Source of the DNA: Dehalobacter alkaniphilus
GTDB taxonomy: Bacteria > Bacillota > Desulfitobacteriia > Desulfitobacteriales > Syntrophobotulaceae
DNA length: 64,000 nt
Direction of reading: 5' to 3'
Assembly (NCBI GenBank): GCA_040500365.1
Contig: CP148031.1
Span: forward strand, 310,001-374,000
Shown: piece after piece, positions 1 through 9,257 of the stretch
How the letters are laid out: each line of letters opens with the position of its first letter
Position numbering within the stretch: the first letter of the stretch is position 1
Made by a program: the position numbers and the translations under genes
Notes under the pieces: model-generated
Told to the model about the DNA's origin: nothing
The model's input: only the letters and a program-made list of their open reading frames with translations
The model's database searches: none

Positions 1-1
1 T

Positions 2-1249
2 ATGTTTTTCTTATTACCCGGAAAACATGAAAAATTTTTTCTGAAGAATAAAGTAATGCCAGAAATCGAAACAACAGTAAGCAAAGTCAAAACTGTTGGC
101 GACCTATTTGATCAGCTTGCTTATGGTTTCCAGGCGGCAGGACTTGAATCCAGGCTGCAGCCGGAAGTACCGGAAATGATGAATAACCTGGTCGATAAGA
201 TATGCCGGCATTGCCCGGATTCAAATTATTGCTGGCAGCAGGACTTTCACCAAACCTATCATTTTATGTATGACTTGTTTGCCTATGAAGAGAAAAGAAT
301 TCAAAGAAACCAAACCGGTGAAGCTTCAGATCAAATCAATCAGGAGAAAGTGCCTGACGAATGGGGAAAATGCAGTAAACTTGAAGAAGTCATGCTGGCG
401 GCTCAATTTATTCTGGAGCAGGAAAAAGACAAAGAGGTTTGGCAAAAACGTCTGGCCATAAACAGAGAAGCCTTAGCTGGCCAGTACAGAAGTGTATCTC
501 AGGTGATCGGGCACCTCGCCCAGGAGCTTCATTCTCAGCATAATCACGAAGACGGAAAACCGCTGGTCTGGTCCCGCAAGCATAAACTGGTTTTAGATCT
601 GGGTATCGGCTCTTTTATTAAAACCGGTAATGGCATAAGCGGCGATAACTTTAGTTCGGTTTCGTTATCTTCATCCAAAAACGCGCTGATTATCTGTGAC
701 GGTATGGGCGCAGGGGAAGAGGCGGCCAGGATGAGTTCAGCGGCACTTACAATACTGGAACAGCTTCTAAGTACTGGATTTGAACCGGAGAGTGCCATCA
801 AAGCGCTTAATTCAATCCTGGTTTTACGTTCTCCGGAAGAGAGCTTTGTCACCGTCGATATGGCCGTGTTGAATATCGAGGCAGATCAAGCCAGGTTGAT
901 AAAAATTGGAGCAGCACCGACCTATATCATCAGCAGAAACAAAGTAGATGCAGTAAAAACATCAAGTCTGCCGGCTGGTATACTGAACGATATTGATATC
1001 CCGGCGATTGATATTCCTTTTAAAGGCGAGACGCTAGTCATCGTAACAGACGGAATCTTGGATGTAGCTAAAAGAAAGGACGATTGGCTCAAAGAATATC
1101 TGAAGAACAACAGAAGTTTGTCTTCGCAGGATCTGGCCGACAGCATTGTCAAAGAAGCACGAAGACTGTCTGGGGACTGCCTGGAGGATGACGGGGTTGT
1201 CCTGGTTGTGAAGAGGAAGGACTTGGCCGGAAACGATGCCCAAAATTAA
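2..1249 (+). CDS. spoIIE: Stage II sporulation protein E, C-terminal part (window-edge partial)
   Basis: SpoIIE is the membrane PP2C-type serine phosphatase that dephosphorylates SpoIIAA and so activates sigma-F in the forespore. Only the cytoplasmic C-terminal half is visible: the frame is open from the left edge and the family is about 800 residues, so the membrane segments lie outside the window. PP2C metal-binding motifs are present in order: SGDNFS (about residue 213), CDGMGAGEEA (about 232), a VTDGILD segment and LEDDGVV near the end. A cysteine pair (CRHCPDSNYCW) in the central region is typical of clostridial SpoIIE. The gene is followed by tilS, the usual Firmicute neighbour. It implies an endospore former. 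Confidence 0.93.
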   Translation: MFFLLPGKHEKFFLKNKVMPEIETTVSKVKTVGDLFDQLAYGFQAAGLESRLQPEVPEMMNNLVDKICRHCPDSNYCWQQDFHQTYHFMYDLFAYEEKRIQRNQTGEASDQINQEKVPDEWGKCSKLEEVMLAAQFILEQEKDKEVWQKRLAINREALAGQYRSVSQVIGHLAQELHSQHNHEDGKPLVWSRKHKLVLDLGIGSFIKTGNGISGDNFSSVSLSSSKNALIICDGMGAGEEAARMSSAALTILEQLLSTGFEPESAIKALNSILVLRSPEESFVTVDMAVLNIEADQARLIKIGAAPTYIISRNKVDAVKTSSLPAGILNDIDIPAIDIPFKGETLVIVTDGILDVAKRKDDWLKEYLKNNRSLSSQDLADSIVKEARRLSGDCLEDDGVVLVVKRKDLAGNDAQN

Positions 1250-1318
1250 ACCCGGTTTTAAGCTTTTGTTAAGATTTAACCTTTATATTAAAAATAAAAA
1301 TATTTTTGTTTTAATGCT

Positions 1319-1347
1319 TTGACAAATCGGCAAAATCTGGAGAGAAT
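1319..1347 (+). promoter_or_regulatory. Candidate sigma-A promoter of tilS
   Basis: TTGACA is followed after 17 bp by GAGAAT, about 40 bp upstream of the tilS start, in an AT-rich gap. The -35 is perfect and the -10 matches four of six bases. This is a motif match only. Confidence 0.45.
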
Positions 1348-1385
1348 AGTATTAATACGATTTTAGGAAGGCTGCGGAGAAAATA

Positions 1386-2795
1386 ATGTATGAAAGCTTG
1401 AGCTCGGAGGTATTGCCGCAACAAATTCCGTCTCAGTCCAAGGTGCTTGTAGCTGTTTCGGGAGGACCGGACTCGGTGGCCCTGGCTCATGTCATTTACC
1501 GCTATTCGTGCGAAAATCAAGATAAGAATATTTCTTTTGTTATTACGCATGTCAATCATAAGGTCAGGAGAGAAGCCGACGAGGAAGCGGAGCTTGTTAA
1601 GAATCTTGCTGGGGAATGGAAAGCAGGATTTATTTTGCATGAATTTGATGCGAAACGTAACGCTTCAGCTTGCCACCAAAGTTTTCAGGAAGCATCAAGG
1701 GAATGGCGCTATGCCCGCTGGAAGGAAGACATGGAAGCGTGGGGTTGTGATTTACTGGCCACTGCCCACCATTTGGGAGATCAGGCGGAAACTGTTCTCT
1801 ACCGTCTCTTAAGAGGAAGCGGAACAACAGGACTCGCAGGCATTTATCCTGTTAAAGACAAAATCATCCGTCCGCTTCTTTCGGTAACAAAAGAAGAAAT
1901 CCTGGAATACTGCAAAGTTCAAAATCTTCCCTATTCAATTGACAAGAGCAATCTGGAAACGGACTATTACAGGAATAAGATCAGACTCGAGCTAATTCCT
2001 GAACTGGAAAGCAAATATAATCAGAGGATTACCGATGCTTTGGGACGAACAGCGGAACTGCTGCGCTGGGACGAAGAATATATTTGTGCCCAGACGGAAG
2101 CTTTGTGGCCCAGGTACTGTCTCCGGGCAGATCATACCGGAGTCCTGCTTTCGCACGAAGCCTGGAAAGAACCGGAGGCAATCCTTTCCCGCCTGCTCCG
2201 GAAAGCGGCTTCGCAGGTATCGGGAGAAACAAGAGGGCCAGCGTTTAAATTTGTTAAGCTTTGGATGCAAAAGGGGCAACAGACCGGATGGCGTCAGGAT
2301 CTTCAAGGTTTTAAGGTAGAAGTTGTCAAGCAAGGCCTTTTCTTTTTTAACGTAGAGCGAGAATCAAAAGAGTATATTTCCGGGAAAGATAGAATTGAAG
2401 AGTTCCGGCTTTTTGTCAAGTTACCCCTTGCTTTGAACGTTTGGAATGAAATTACGGAGTTAAAAGTACAGGTGGGAATTTTTGATTTCTATCCGGAAGA
2501 ACAGCATGTTTTGTGGAGTACCGAGCTTGATAGGAGCCAAATGTCTGTTCAGACTAAGCCTTTGGTATGTAGGACGAGACAGGCCGGAGACCGTATTTAT
2601 TTTAAGAATTTAGGGCATAAAGCAATTAAAAAGGTTTTTCAGGACAAAGATATTCCTGCTGGGGAACGTGATAAGATTCTGTTTTTTGCTTTTGGCGATC
2701 TCGTCGTCTGGATCCCAGGTGTATGCAGGGGAGACAGCCTTTTGCCGGCTGGTCCGCAATCTCCCAGACTGTATTTGGTTGCGGCTGAAGTATAA
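1386..2795 (+). CDS. tilS: tRNA(Ile)-lysidine synthase TilS
   Basis: TilS uses ATP to attach lysine to C34 of the CAU-anticodon tRNA-Ile, changing it from Met to Ile decoding. The N-terminal PP-loop motif SGGPDS lies at about residues 25-30, followed by the conserved ATAHHLGDQAETVLYRLLRG segment of the N-type ATP pyrophosphatase fold. The C-terminal TilS domain (RQAGDRIYFKNLGHKAIKKVFQDKDIP) is complete, and 469 residues is normal. A GGAGA sits 5 bp before the ATG. In Bacillus the order is spoIIE, tilS, hprT, ftsH; here no hprT lies between tilS and ftsH. Confidence 0.95.
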   Translation: MYESLSSEVLPQQIPSQSKVLVAVSGGPDSVALAHVIYRYSCENQDKNISFVITHVNHKVRREADEEAELVKNLAGEWKAGFILHEFDAKRNASACHQSFQEASREWRYARWKEDMEAWGCDLLATAHHLGDQAETVLYRLLRGSGTTGLAGIYPVKDKIIRPLLSVTKEEILEYCKVQNLPYSIDKSNLETDYYRNKIRLELIPELESKYNQRITDALGRTAELLRWDEEYICAQTEALWPRYCLRADHTGVLLSHEAWKEPEAILSRLLRKAASQVSGETRGPAFKFVKLWMQKGQQTGWRQDLQGFKVEVVKQGLFFFNVERESKEYISGKDRIEEFRLFVKLPLALNVWNEITELKVQVGIFDFYPEEQHVLWSTELDRSQMSVQTKPLVCRTRQAGDRIYFKNLGHKAIKKVFQDKDIPAGERDKILFFAFGDLVVWIPGVCRGDSLLPAGPQSPRLYLVAAEV

Positions 2796-2929
2796 GGTTT
2801 TCTACTATTTTGGATTGATTGTAAAATAGGAAACCACATGATATAATATCTCATAGTTTTTCAAACGTTCGAATAATGTACTTTAAGTATTGACAATATG
2901 TTTCCATCAATGAGAGGAGGATCTCCGGA

Positions 2930-4822
2930 TTGAAAATACTAAAAAATGTCGCGATCTATTTGTTGATTATTCTTCTTGCAGTTTTGCTTATCAAATGGGC
3001 AAATCCTCCTGAAGCAAAGGATACCAGTCTAAAATATAATGCTTTTAAGCAGGCTATTGCTTCGGGCGGTGTCAGTGATGTTTCCGTTCAGGTCAATGAT
3101 AAATACTACGTCTATACCGTTACCATGAAAGACAGCAAGATCTACGAAGTCGCCGGTCCCTCGGGAGATCAAACCCTTCTGGATCAAATGGAAAAACAGA
3201 ATATCAACCTTACATTTGAGCCTCCGGCCACTGTACCGTGGTGGGTTTCTGTCCTGCCGACCCTCCTGATGTTCCTGTTTATTTTTGGGTTGTTCTTCTA
3301 CATGATGCAGCAAACCCAAGGCGGCGGAAGCAAGGTAATGCAATTTGGCAAAAGCAGGGCACGGTTGGTAACAGATGAACACAAATATACGTTTAAAGAT
3401 GTTGCGGGCGCAGATGAAGTTAAGGAAGAATTGGAAGAAATCGTAGAATTTCTGAAATCACCGAAAAAATTTAATGAGATTGGAGCTAAGATTCCGAAAG
3501 GGGTACTCCTTTTTGGCCCTCCCGGAACCGGAAAAACTTTGCTGGCGAAAGCCGTTTCCGGAGAAGCCGGAGTTCCGTTCTTCAGCATCAGCGGTTCCGA
3601 TTTTGTGGAAATGTTTGTTGGCGTTGGAGCTTCAAGGGTAAGGGATCTTTTTGAACAGGCTAAAAAGAATTCCCCCTGTATCGTTTTTATCGATGAAATT
3701 GATGCTGTGGGACGTCAGCGCGGTGCCGGCTTGGGCGGCGGCCATGATGAGCGCGAGCAGACCCTAAATCAGCTTCTGGTCGAAATGGACGGATTTAACG
3801 GTAACGAAGGTGTCATCGTCATTGCTGCGACCAACCGTTCGGATATCCTGGATCCGGCTCTTCTCCGTCCTGGGCGTTTTGACAGACAGATTGTTGTCAC
3901 TCTCCCGGATATCAAAGGAAGAGAGGAAATTCTGATGGTCCATGTCAAGGGTAAACCGTTAGCTTCAGATGTTAACCTTGAAGTTTTAGCGCGCAGAACC
4001 CCCGGCTTTACAGGGGCTGATCTTGCCAATCTGGTCAATGAAGCTGCTTTGCTTTCAGCCCGGCGTAATGAGAAGGAAGTCGATATGAAGGCGCTGGAAG
4101 ATTCGATTGAAAGAGTCATTGCCGGTCCGGAAAAGAAAAGCCGGGTGATCAGTGATTTTGAAAAGAAACTGGTTTCTTACCATGAAGCCGGCCATGCGCT
4201 TCTGGGAGAATACCTTCCGCATACGGATCCCCTGCATAAGGTTTCGATTATACCAAGAGGCCGGGCAGGAGGCTATACGCTGCTGCTGCCGAAAGAGGAC
4301 CGCAACTATATGACGAAGTCCCAGCTGCTTGACCAGGTCACCATGCTTTTGGGTGGCAGAGTAGCTGAAGCCCTGGTTTTGCATGAGATCAGTACCGGTG
4401 CTTCCAACGACCTGGAACGTGCGACAGGCATCGTAAGAAAAATGATTACCGAACTCGGGATGTCGGAAGAGCTCGGACCGGTAACTTTCGGCCATAAAGA
4501 AGAACAGGTTTTCCTGGGACGTGATATTGCGCGTGACCGTAATTACAGTGAATCTGTAGCCCAAGCGATTGATCATGAGGTGCGCCGTATCATTGATGAA
4601 TCTTATCAGAAGGCGCAGGATATCATTTCAGAGAAAATTGAGATTCTGCATGCGATTGCCCAGGCACTGATGGTCAATGAAACGCTGGAGGCAGACTCTT
4701 TCCAGGATATCATTGCCAAATATGATGAGTCACGCATAGGTGATCCTTATGACACGCCTCTGTCCGCAAACGGCGACAGTACGGAAAATAATGAACCAAA
4801 AGAAGAAAGTGAAAATGCTTAA
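2930..4822 (+). CDS. ftsH: ATP-dependent zinc metalloprotease FtsH
   Basis: FtsH is a hexameric membrane-anchored AAA+ protease that degrades misfolded membrane and regulatory proteins. Two membrane segments (about residues 5-23 and 103-125) bracket an extracytoplasmic loop. The AAA module has Walker A GPPGTGKT (about 195-202), Walker B IVFIDEID and the second region of homology (AATNRSDILDPALLRPGRFD). The zinc motif HEAGH is at about 418-422. The length of 630 residues is typical. It starts with TTG preceded by AGAGGAGG, nine bases before the start codon. The acidic C-terminal tail is ordinary for the family. Confidence 0.97.
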   Translation: MKILKNVAIYLLIILLAVLLIKWANPPEAKDTSLKYNAFKQAIASGGVSDVSVQVNDKYYVYTVTMKDSKIYEVAGPSGDQTLLDQMEKQNINLTFEPPATVPWWVSVLPTLLMFLFIFGLFFYMMQQTQGGGSKVMQFGKSRARLVTDEHKYTFKDVAGADEVKEELEEIVEFLKSPKKFNEIGAKIPKGVLLFGPPGTGKTLLAKAVSGEAGVPFFSISGSDFVEMFVGVGASRVRDLFEQAKKNSPCIVFIDEIDAVGRQRGAGLGGGHDEREQTLNQLLVEMDGFNGNEGVIVIAATNRSDILDPALLRPGRFDRQIVVTLPDIKGREEILMVHVKGKPLASDVNLEVLARRTPGFTGADLANLVNEAALLSARRNEKEVDMKALEDSIERVIAGPEKKSRVISDFEKKLVSYHEAGHALLGEYLPHTDPLHKVSIIPRGRAGGYTLLLPKEDRNYMTKSQLLDQVTMLLGGRVAEALVLHEISTGASNDLERATGIVRKMITELGMSEELGPVTFGHKEEQVFLGRDIARDRNYSESVAQAIDHEVRRIIDESYQKAQDIISEKIEILHAIAQALMVNETLEADSFQDIIAKYDESRIGDPYDTPLSANGDSTENNEPKEESENA

Positions 4823-4888
4823 GGTTGACAAGATACTTGCTCAGATGAGCTCAAAATATCTTATAATAGACATTTAAGGAGGATTCCC

Positions 4889-5338
4889 GTGGAAAGAACT
4901 TTTCTTATGCTTAAACCGGACGCCATTCAAAGAGGTCTGGTTGGTGAAGTGATTGGCAGATTTGAAAAGAAAGGATTTAAGCTTATTGGCTTAAAGTTGA
5001 TCCAGGTAGACAGAGCCTTGGCGGAAGAACACTATAAGGAACATAAGGGTAAAGGTTTTTTTGAACCTACCGTTCAGTATATTATGTCCTCGCCGGTTGT
5101 GGCGATGGTCTGGGAAGGCAAGAATGTAGTCGCTATAGCTAGAGAAATGATGGGGGCGACCAATCCTGCCAATGCCAACCCTGGTTCTATCAGGGGCGCC
5201 TATGCGATGGACATCAGCAGAAACGTCATCCATGGCTCAGATTCTGTGGAAAGTGCCGAGAGGGAAATTTCCTTGTACTTCAAACTGGCAGAAATTCTTA
5301 GTTATACTAAAGCCGGTGAAGAGTGGCTTAGCGAGTAA
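4889..5338 (+). CDS. ndk: Nucleoside diphosphate kinase
   Basis: Ndk transfers the gamma-phosphate of ATP to nucleoside diphosphates through a phosphohistidine. The whole 149-residue chain is the standard family: ERTFLMLKPDAIQRG at the N terminus, the MVWEGKNVV segment, and the active-site His at about residue 115 in NVIHGSDS. The GTG start has a strong AAGGAGG seven bases upstream. A clear rho-independent terminator follows the stop codon. It is probably its own transcription unit or the end of the ftsH unit. Confidence 0.97.
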   Translation: MERTFLMLKPDAIQRGLVGEVIGRFEKKGFKLIGLKLIQVDRALAEEHYKEHKGKGFFEPTVQYIMSSPVVAMVWEGKNVVAIAREMMGATNPANANPGSIRGAYAMDISRNVIHGSDSVESAEREISLYFKLAEILSYTKAGEEWLSE

Positions 5339-5341
5339 ATA

Positions 5342-5370
5342 CAAGGACACCCATTCGGGTGTCCTTTTTA
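5342..5370 (+). terminator. Rho-independent terminator of ndk
   Basis: The stem AAGGACACCC/GGGTGTCCTT with an ATTC loop runs into a T-rich stretch a few bases after the ndk stop codon. Confidence 0.9.
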
Positions 5371-5447
5371 CAGTCTGTCAAAAAAACTCAAAGTACTTTC
5401 TGAACCAAGTTTTGTTTTATATGTCAGAATAAGCCGGGGTGAATCAG

Positions 5448-6161
5448 ATGCAGGATAAAAAGAAAATGGTATGGATGATGATCAGTGTGGGTATGCTGCT
5501 GATCGGTGTTTTTCTTGTAATTGTTATTAAATCCTATATGGCTGATCAAAATGCTTCTTCGCAGGAGAAAAATCTCCCGAGCCTTCTTCAGCTGGAGATG
5601 GAGAATGAACAATTGGCCGGAGAAAATGACAAACTGCTGGAAGAATTGACGAAGTATCAGGCGGGGGAAAGCGCTGCGGCCCTGGCTTCCGAGCAGTTGG
5701 AGCAGGCGAAGATCAGTGCAGGGCTTGTGTCCCTCAGTGGCCCGGGCATTGTGATCGCTCTGGATGATTCTGATCAGAAGCGAAGCACAAGTAATGGAAA
5801 CATTGGGAATTATTATATCCATGAGGAATACTTGCGGGCAATCGTCAATGCACTGTGGAATGGCGGAGCTGAGGCTATTTCGATTAATGACCAGCGGATT
5901 ACTTCTAATACAGAAATATTCTGCAGCGGTTCTTATATTAAGATCAACAACACAAGACAGATGCCACCGTATAACATCGTGGCGATTGGCAATCAGGATA
6001 ACTTAAAATCGGCTCTTCAGTTTTACGTATGGGACATGCTCGGGGAATATCAGCAACAATACGGCATAACCCGTAAACTGGAAATACCTAAGGAATCTGT
6101 CACAGTACCTGCCGCCAATCAGTACAGTTATAAGTATGCACAGCCAGTCAAGGAGGGTTAG
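5448..6161 (+). CDS. DUF881 family membrane-anchored protein (first paralogue)
   Basis: This is a DUF881 protein (the YlxW/YlxX type of B. subtilis). It has an N-terminal membrane anchor, a coiled-coil stretch rich in Glu/Leu, and then the globular DUF881 domain with the recurring GPGIVIALDDSD, WNGGAEAISINDQRI and AIGN segments. Family members lie next to division or sporulation genes in Firmicutes, but the biochemical role is not established. I prefer the ATG with GGGGTG six bases upstream over a GTG three codons earlier that has no ribosome site. A second DUF881 gene follows after 2 bp, so the two are surely co-transcribed. Confidence 0.85.
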   Translation: MQDKKKMVWMMISVGMLLIGVFLVIVIKSYMADQNASSQEKNLPSLLQLEMENEQLAGENDKLLEELTKYQAGESAAALASEQLEQAKISAGLVSLSGPGIVIALDDSDQKRSTSNGNIGNYYIHEEYLRAIVNALWNGGAEAISINDQRITSNTEIFCSGSYIKINNTRQMPPYNIVAIGNQDNLKSALQFYVWDMLGEYQQQYGITRKLEIPKESVTVPAANQYSYKYAQPVKEG

Positions 6162-6163
6162 AC

Positions 6164-6868
6164 TTGATAAACAAACATGTCATAACGGTTGCGACGATTG
6201 CCGCCGTAGCGATTGGCTTTTTGATTTCCCTTCAATTTCAGGCGCAAAAAGAAGTGGACAGTGCAGAAAAAATCCAGCAGCAAAGAGTTGAGCAGACCGA
6301 TACGGTGATGAAAACCTTGCAGGATGAAAACAATTCTTTGCAGGAAGAATATAATCGAATATCTACAGAATTGGAAAGATACAGGAACCAAAACAGTGAG
6401 AATCCCTATCTTAAGGCAAGACTGGATCAGCTTAAAATCGCTGACGGAACCATCGCTGTTACCGGACCTGGGGTTAAGATGATTGTCAAAGACACCGGTC
6501 CGGATACTGATGCAGTTATCCCGCTGAGTACGGATGAGCTGCGCGAGATCGTGAATGTCCTGCGATTGGCAGGAGCAGAAGCGATCAGCATCAATGGTCA
6601 GCGGATTGTTGCTTCGACTTCGATAGTTATCAGCGGGACAGCGACAATCCTGGTGAATTCAGTCCCGATCAGCAGGATTGGCGGAACCACGTATGAAATC
6701 CTGGCTATTGGCAAACAGGATGATCTACTCGACTATTTGACGAATATGATCGCGATTGACTTGAAACAATTTGGCAGAAAAGTTGAAATAACCCGCGAAA
6801 CGGTGACAATTCCATCCTTTAAAGGAAGCTATACCTTCGAGTACGCTTTGGAGGTAAAGAAAGGATAA
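6164..6868 (+). CDS. DUF881 family membrane-anchored protein (second paralogue)
   Basis: This is a paralogue of the preceding gene with the same plan: a hydrophobic anchor (about residues 5-22), a coiled coil (ENNSLQEEYNRISTELERY) and the DUF881 domain (VTGPGVKMIVKDTG, RLAGAEAISINGQRI, ILAIGKQDDL). It has a TTG start with AAGGAGGG seven bases upstream; the ribosome site overlaps the end of the first paralogue. The tandem arrangement is common in clostridia and suggests heteromeric or scaffold use at the membrane, which is inference. Confidence 0.85.
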   Translation: MINKHVITVATIAAVAIGFLISLQFQAQKEVDSAEKIQQQRVEQTDTVMKTLQDENNSLQEEYNRISTELERYRNQNSENPYLKARLDQLKIADGTIAVTGPGVKMIVKDTGPDTDAVIPLSTDELREIVNVLRLAGAEAISINGQRIVASTSIVISGTATILVNSVPISRIGGTTYEILAIGKQDDLLDYLTNMIAIDLKQFGRKVEITRETVTIPSFKGSYTFEYALEVKKG

Positions 6869-6930
6869 CCTGATAACAGGTGAGCGCCTGAATTGGAGAA
6901 AATGAATTCATTAATTAAGGCGGAAAAGGA

Positions 6931-8154
6931 GTGAAGGATTTGAAGGCGTACAATATGCGATGGCTCAAAATAGATAGCCTACTGCAGGCCGAAAAAGCTC
7001 TCAGCCAGGTTGGCGTTGACCTTGGCGTCCTTCAACATATGAATGGCAAGGCTTTGACCAAACCGATCAAGCTGGAGAATGTGCCAGCTCCGGTGGCATT
7101 GATTCTGAAACAGGAAATGCTCTCCTTCGGTGGGGATGCAGCTGTCCATAAAGATTTGCTCGACAGTGGAGCACCGGAAAGCGATGTATTACTTCTTGGT
7201 AACTATAAGCAGTTAACCAGACTAGCGGATAAACTTAGCTCAATGTCGCCAGAGTGCCAGTATCTTGCCGAGTCCCTCCATGAAATGTTGGTCTATTTAG
7301 ATATACCTCCGGCCGGCGTGATCGATTGCAGGGGAAAAATTCTTGAGTGGGGAAAAAAGACCCTGATCATGGGAATCCTGAATGTTACACCGGATTCTTT
7401 TTCCGACGGCGGAAAATTTGATAACATCGAGAATGCTTTAAAACAGGCCGAAAAAATGGTTGCCGACGGTGCTGATATGCTTGATATTGGCGGAGAGTCC
7501 ACCCGCCCGGGATATGGGGGCGTCAGTGCCGAAGAAGAGTGGTCCAGACTTGAACCGGTACTTAAAGCACTTATCCCGGTCTGTTCGGTTCCAATATCGA
7601 TTGATACCCAAAAAGCAGCTGTTGCAGCCAAGTCTTTGCGGTTGGGGGCCCATATCATTAATGATATCTGGGGTTTGCAGAAAGATCCTGAAATGGCCCG
7701 CGTTATTGCAGAATATCAAGCTCCGATCGTGATAATGCATAATCAGGATCATACAGAATATAAGAATATGATGGGTGAAATATTGTCATTCCTGGAGCGT
7801 AGCATTGAAATGGCTCTAGATTGCGGATTGACGCAGAATCAAATTATTGTCGATCCCGGAATCGGGTTTGGAAAAACACCGGAACAGAATATGGAAGTCT
7901 TAAGCCGGATGGAAGAATTTAAATCGCTAGGGTGTCCTCTTCTTCTGGGAGTATCCCGCAAATCCGTGATTGGACGGACCTTGAACCTTCCGGTTGATCA
8001 AAGGCTCGAACCGACGATTGCCCTGGGGACGCTCGGAATTGTTGCCGGAGCAGATATTCTGCGTGTGCATGATGTTCCCGAAAACAAAAAGGCTGCGCTT
8101 ATCACTGACCTGGTGATACGTCGAAAAAGAGGAGAAGATTATGAAGGAAAGTGA
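6931..8154 (+). CDS. folP: Dihydropteroate synthase with N-terminal extension
   Basis: FolP condenses 7,8-dihydropterin pyrophosphate with p-aminobenzoate to give dihydropteroate. The TIM-barrel begins near residue 145 (MGILNVTPDSFSDGG) and carries DIGGESTRPG, SIDTQKAAVAAKSL, IINDIWG, VDPGIGFGKTPEQN and GVSRKSVIG in order. About 130 residues precede it (407 in total against about 280 for the E. coli enzyme). This extension has no motif I recognise; similar extensions occur in clostridial and archaeal homologues. The GTG start has AAAAGGA just upstream. The 3' end overlaps folB, so folP-folB-folK form one operon. GTP cyclohydrolase (folE) is not in the window. Confidence 0.95.
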   Translation: MKDLKAYNMRWLKIDSLLQAEKALSQVGVDLGVLQHMNGKALTKPIKLENVPAPVALILKQEMLSFGGDAAVHKDLLDSGAPESDVLLLGNYKQLTRLADKLSSMSPECQYLAESLHEMLVYLDIPPAGVIDCRGKILEWGKKTLIMGILNVTPDSFSDGGKFDNIENALKQAEKMVADGADMLDIGGESTRPGYGGVSAEEEWSRLEPVLKALIPVCSVPISIDTQKAAVAAKSLRLGAHIINDIWGLQKDPEMARVIAEYQAPIVIMHNQDHTEYKNMMGEILSFLERSIEMALDCGLTQNQIIVDPGIGFGKTPEQNMEVLSRMEEFKSLGCPLLLGVSRKSVIGRTLNLPVDQRLEPTIALGTLGIVAGADILRVHDVPENKKAALITDLVIRRKRGEDYEGK

Positions 8155-8536
8155 TGTCATTCACCTGCGTGGTATGGAGTTTTATGCTTACCATGGGGTG
8201 ATGGAGGAGGAGCGGGTTCTTGGCCAAAGATTTCTGATTGACGTGGACATCTTCCTGAAAAAACCGGTCAGTATGCAGGACAATCTGGTGGAAACTGTCA
8301 ATTATGCTGAAGTCTATCAAGTAGTCAAAAATTGTGTCCTTGATCAGCGTTATCAGCTGATTGAAACACTTGCCGAAAAAATAGCCTTGGAAATTACAAC
8401 CGGATTTTGCTGTTCAGGCGTCCGGGTAGAGGTACATAAGCCGAATGCCCCGGTTTCCGGAATTCTTAAGGATATATCCGTAGAAATCATACGGGAGAAA
8501 AAAGATGAGAGCATTTTTAAGTTTGGGGAGCAATGA
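8141..8536 (+). CDS. folB: Dihydroneopterin aldolase
   Basis: FolB cleaves 7,8-dihydroneopterin to 6-hydroxymethyl-dihydropterin and glycolaldehyde. The N-terminal RGMEFYAYHGVMEEER, the NYAEVYQVV segment, LIETLAEKIA and EVHKPNAPVSG are all diagnostic; the catalytic Lys lies in the last of these. The length of 131 residues is slightly above the usual 120. The start overlaps the end of folP by 14 bp and its own end overlaps folK by 32 bp, indicating tight translational coupling. Confidence 0.95.
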   Translation: MKESDVIHLRGMEFYAYHGVMEEERVLGQRFLIDVDIFLKKPVSMQDNLVETVNYAEVYQVVKNCVLDQRYQLIETLAEKIALEITTGFCCSGVRVEVHKPNAPVSGILKDISVEIIREKKDESIFKFGEQ

Positions 8537-8978
8537 AGGAGACCGCAAGGAATATTTGGATCGGGCACTCAATATGCTGATGGATACTTCAGGGATCATG
8601 ATTCAGCGTATTTCCAGCCTCTATGAGACTGAACCCTGGGGAAATGTTGACCAGTCACCTTTCCTGAATATGGCCATTGACATTGAAACGGAGCTGGATC
8701 CTTACGAACTGCTTGAGGTCTGCCAGCAAATTGAAACGTCTCTAGGAAGAAAACGACTGACTCATTGGGGGCCGCGCACCATTGATATCGATATTCTTTC
8801 CTATCAGGATTACGTGATTCAGACTGAAAAACTGACAATTCCGCATCCCTTTATGGAACAAAGAGAGTTCGTACTGGCTCCGCTAAGAGAAATAGCACCG
8901 GATTATATTCTGCAGTCAGGAAGAGTAATCGGAACTGTTCAAGGCGAAGGACCTATTAAAAAAATTACTAAAATATAG
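8505..8978 (+). CDS. folK: 2-amino-4-hydroxy-6-hydroxymethyldihydropteridine pyrophosphokinase
   Basis: FolK transfers pyrophosphate from ATP to 6-hydroxymethyl-dihydropterin, making the substrate of FolP. Diagnostic segments are FLSLGSNEGDR at the N terminus, YETEPWGNVDQSPFLNMA, and GPRTIDIDIL with the magnesium-binding aspartates. The 157 residues match the family. Its start lies inside folB in another frame. It is the last gene of the folate block; the following ~280 bp hold a small terminator-like hairpin. Confidence 0.95.
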   Translation: MRAFLSLGSNEGDRKEYLDRALNMLMDTSGIMIQRISSLYETEPWGNVDQSPFLNMAIDIETELDPYELLEVCQQIETSLGRKRLTHWGPRTIDIDILSYQDYVIQTEKLTIPHPFMEQREFVLAPLREIAPDYILQSGRVIGTVQGEGPIKKITKI

Positions 8979-9123
8979 GTATAAATAAGATCAATACGTG
9001 TTAAGTAAAATTATAAAATATCATAAAATATTGATGGTTCTTTAAGATTTTTCTTTATTATTTCTCTTCTTTATCATATACTAAAGAGTAAGCTGCAGAC
9101 GATATCTGTATAGAGTTGTACCG

Positions 9124-9143
9124 TAGCAGTTCTGCTATTTTTT
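9124..9143 (+). terminator. Short terminator-like hairpin after the folate operon
   Basis: A six-base-pair stem (TAGCAG/CTGCTA) is followed by six T. The gap between folK and the next gene holds this and one more hairpin; I see no reading frame or known riboswitch consensus in the rest. Confidence 0.55.
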
Positions 9144-9228
9144 ATGACTGATCGGATCGTGCATCAACCGCTTGGATTATTACTACTGGGACGGTGAAGG
9201 CAGGGTATATGTTGAATTCATTTATAAC

Positions 9229-9257
9229 AATACACCTTCACCATGTGAGGTGTATTT
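9229..9257 (+). promoter_or_regulatory. Hairpin sequestering the ribosome site of the pan genes
   Basis: The arms AATACACCT and AGGTGTATT enclose TCACCATGTG and are followed by five T. The GTGAGG that would serve the next gene's TTG start lies in this hairpin. It can be read as a terminator or as an element that hides the ribosome site, suggesting attenuation of the pan genes. Confidence 0.45.

Noticed and set aside
4825..4868. TTGACA with TATAAT upstream of ndk as a promoter
   Set aside because: The spacer is far beyond 17 bp and no alternative -35 fits; it may be a weak -10-only site.
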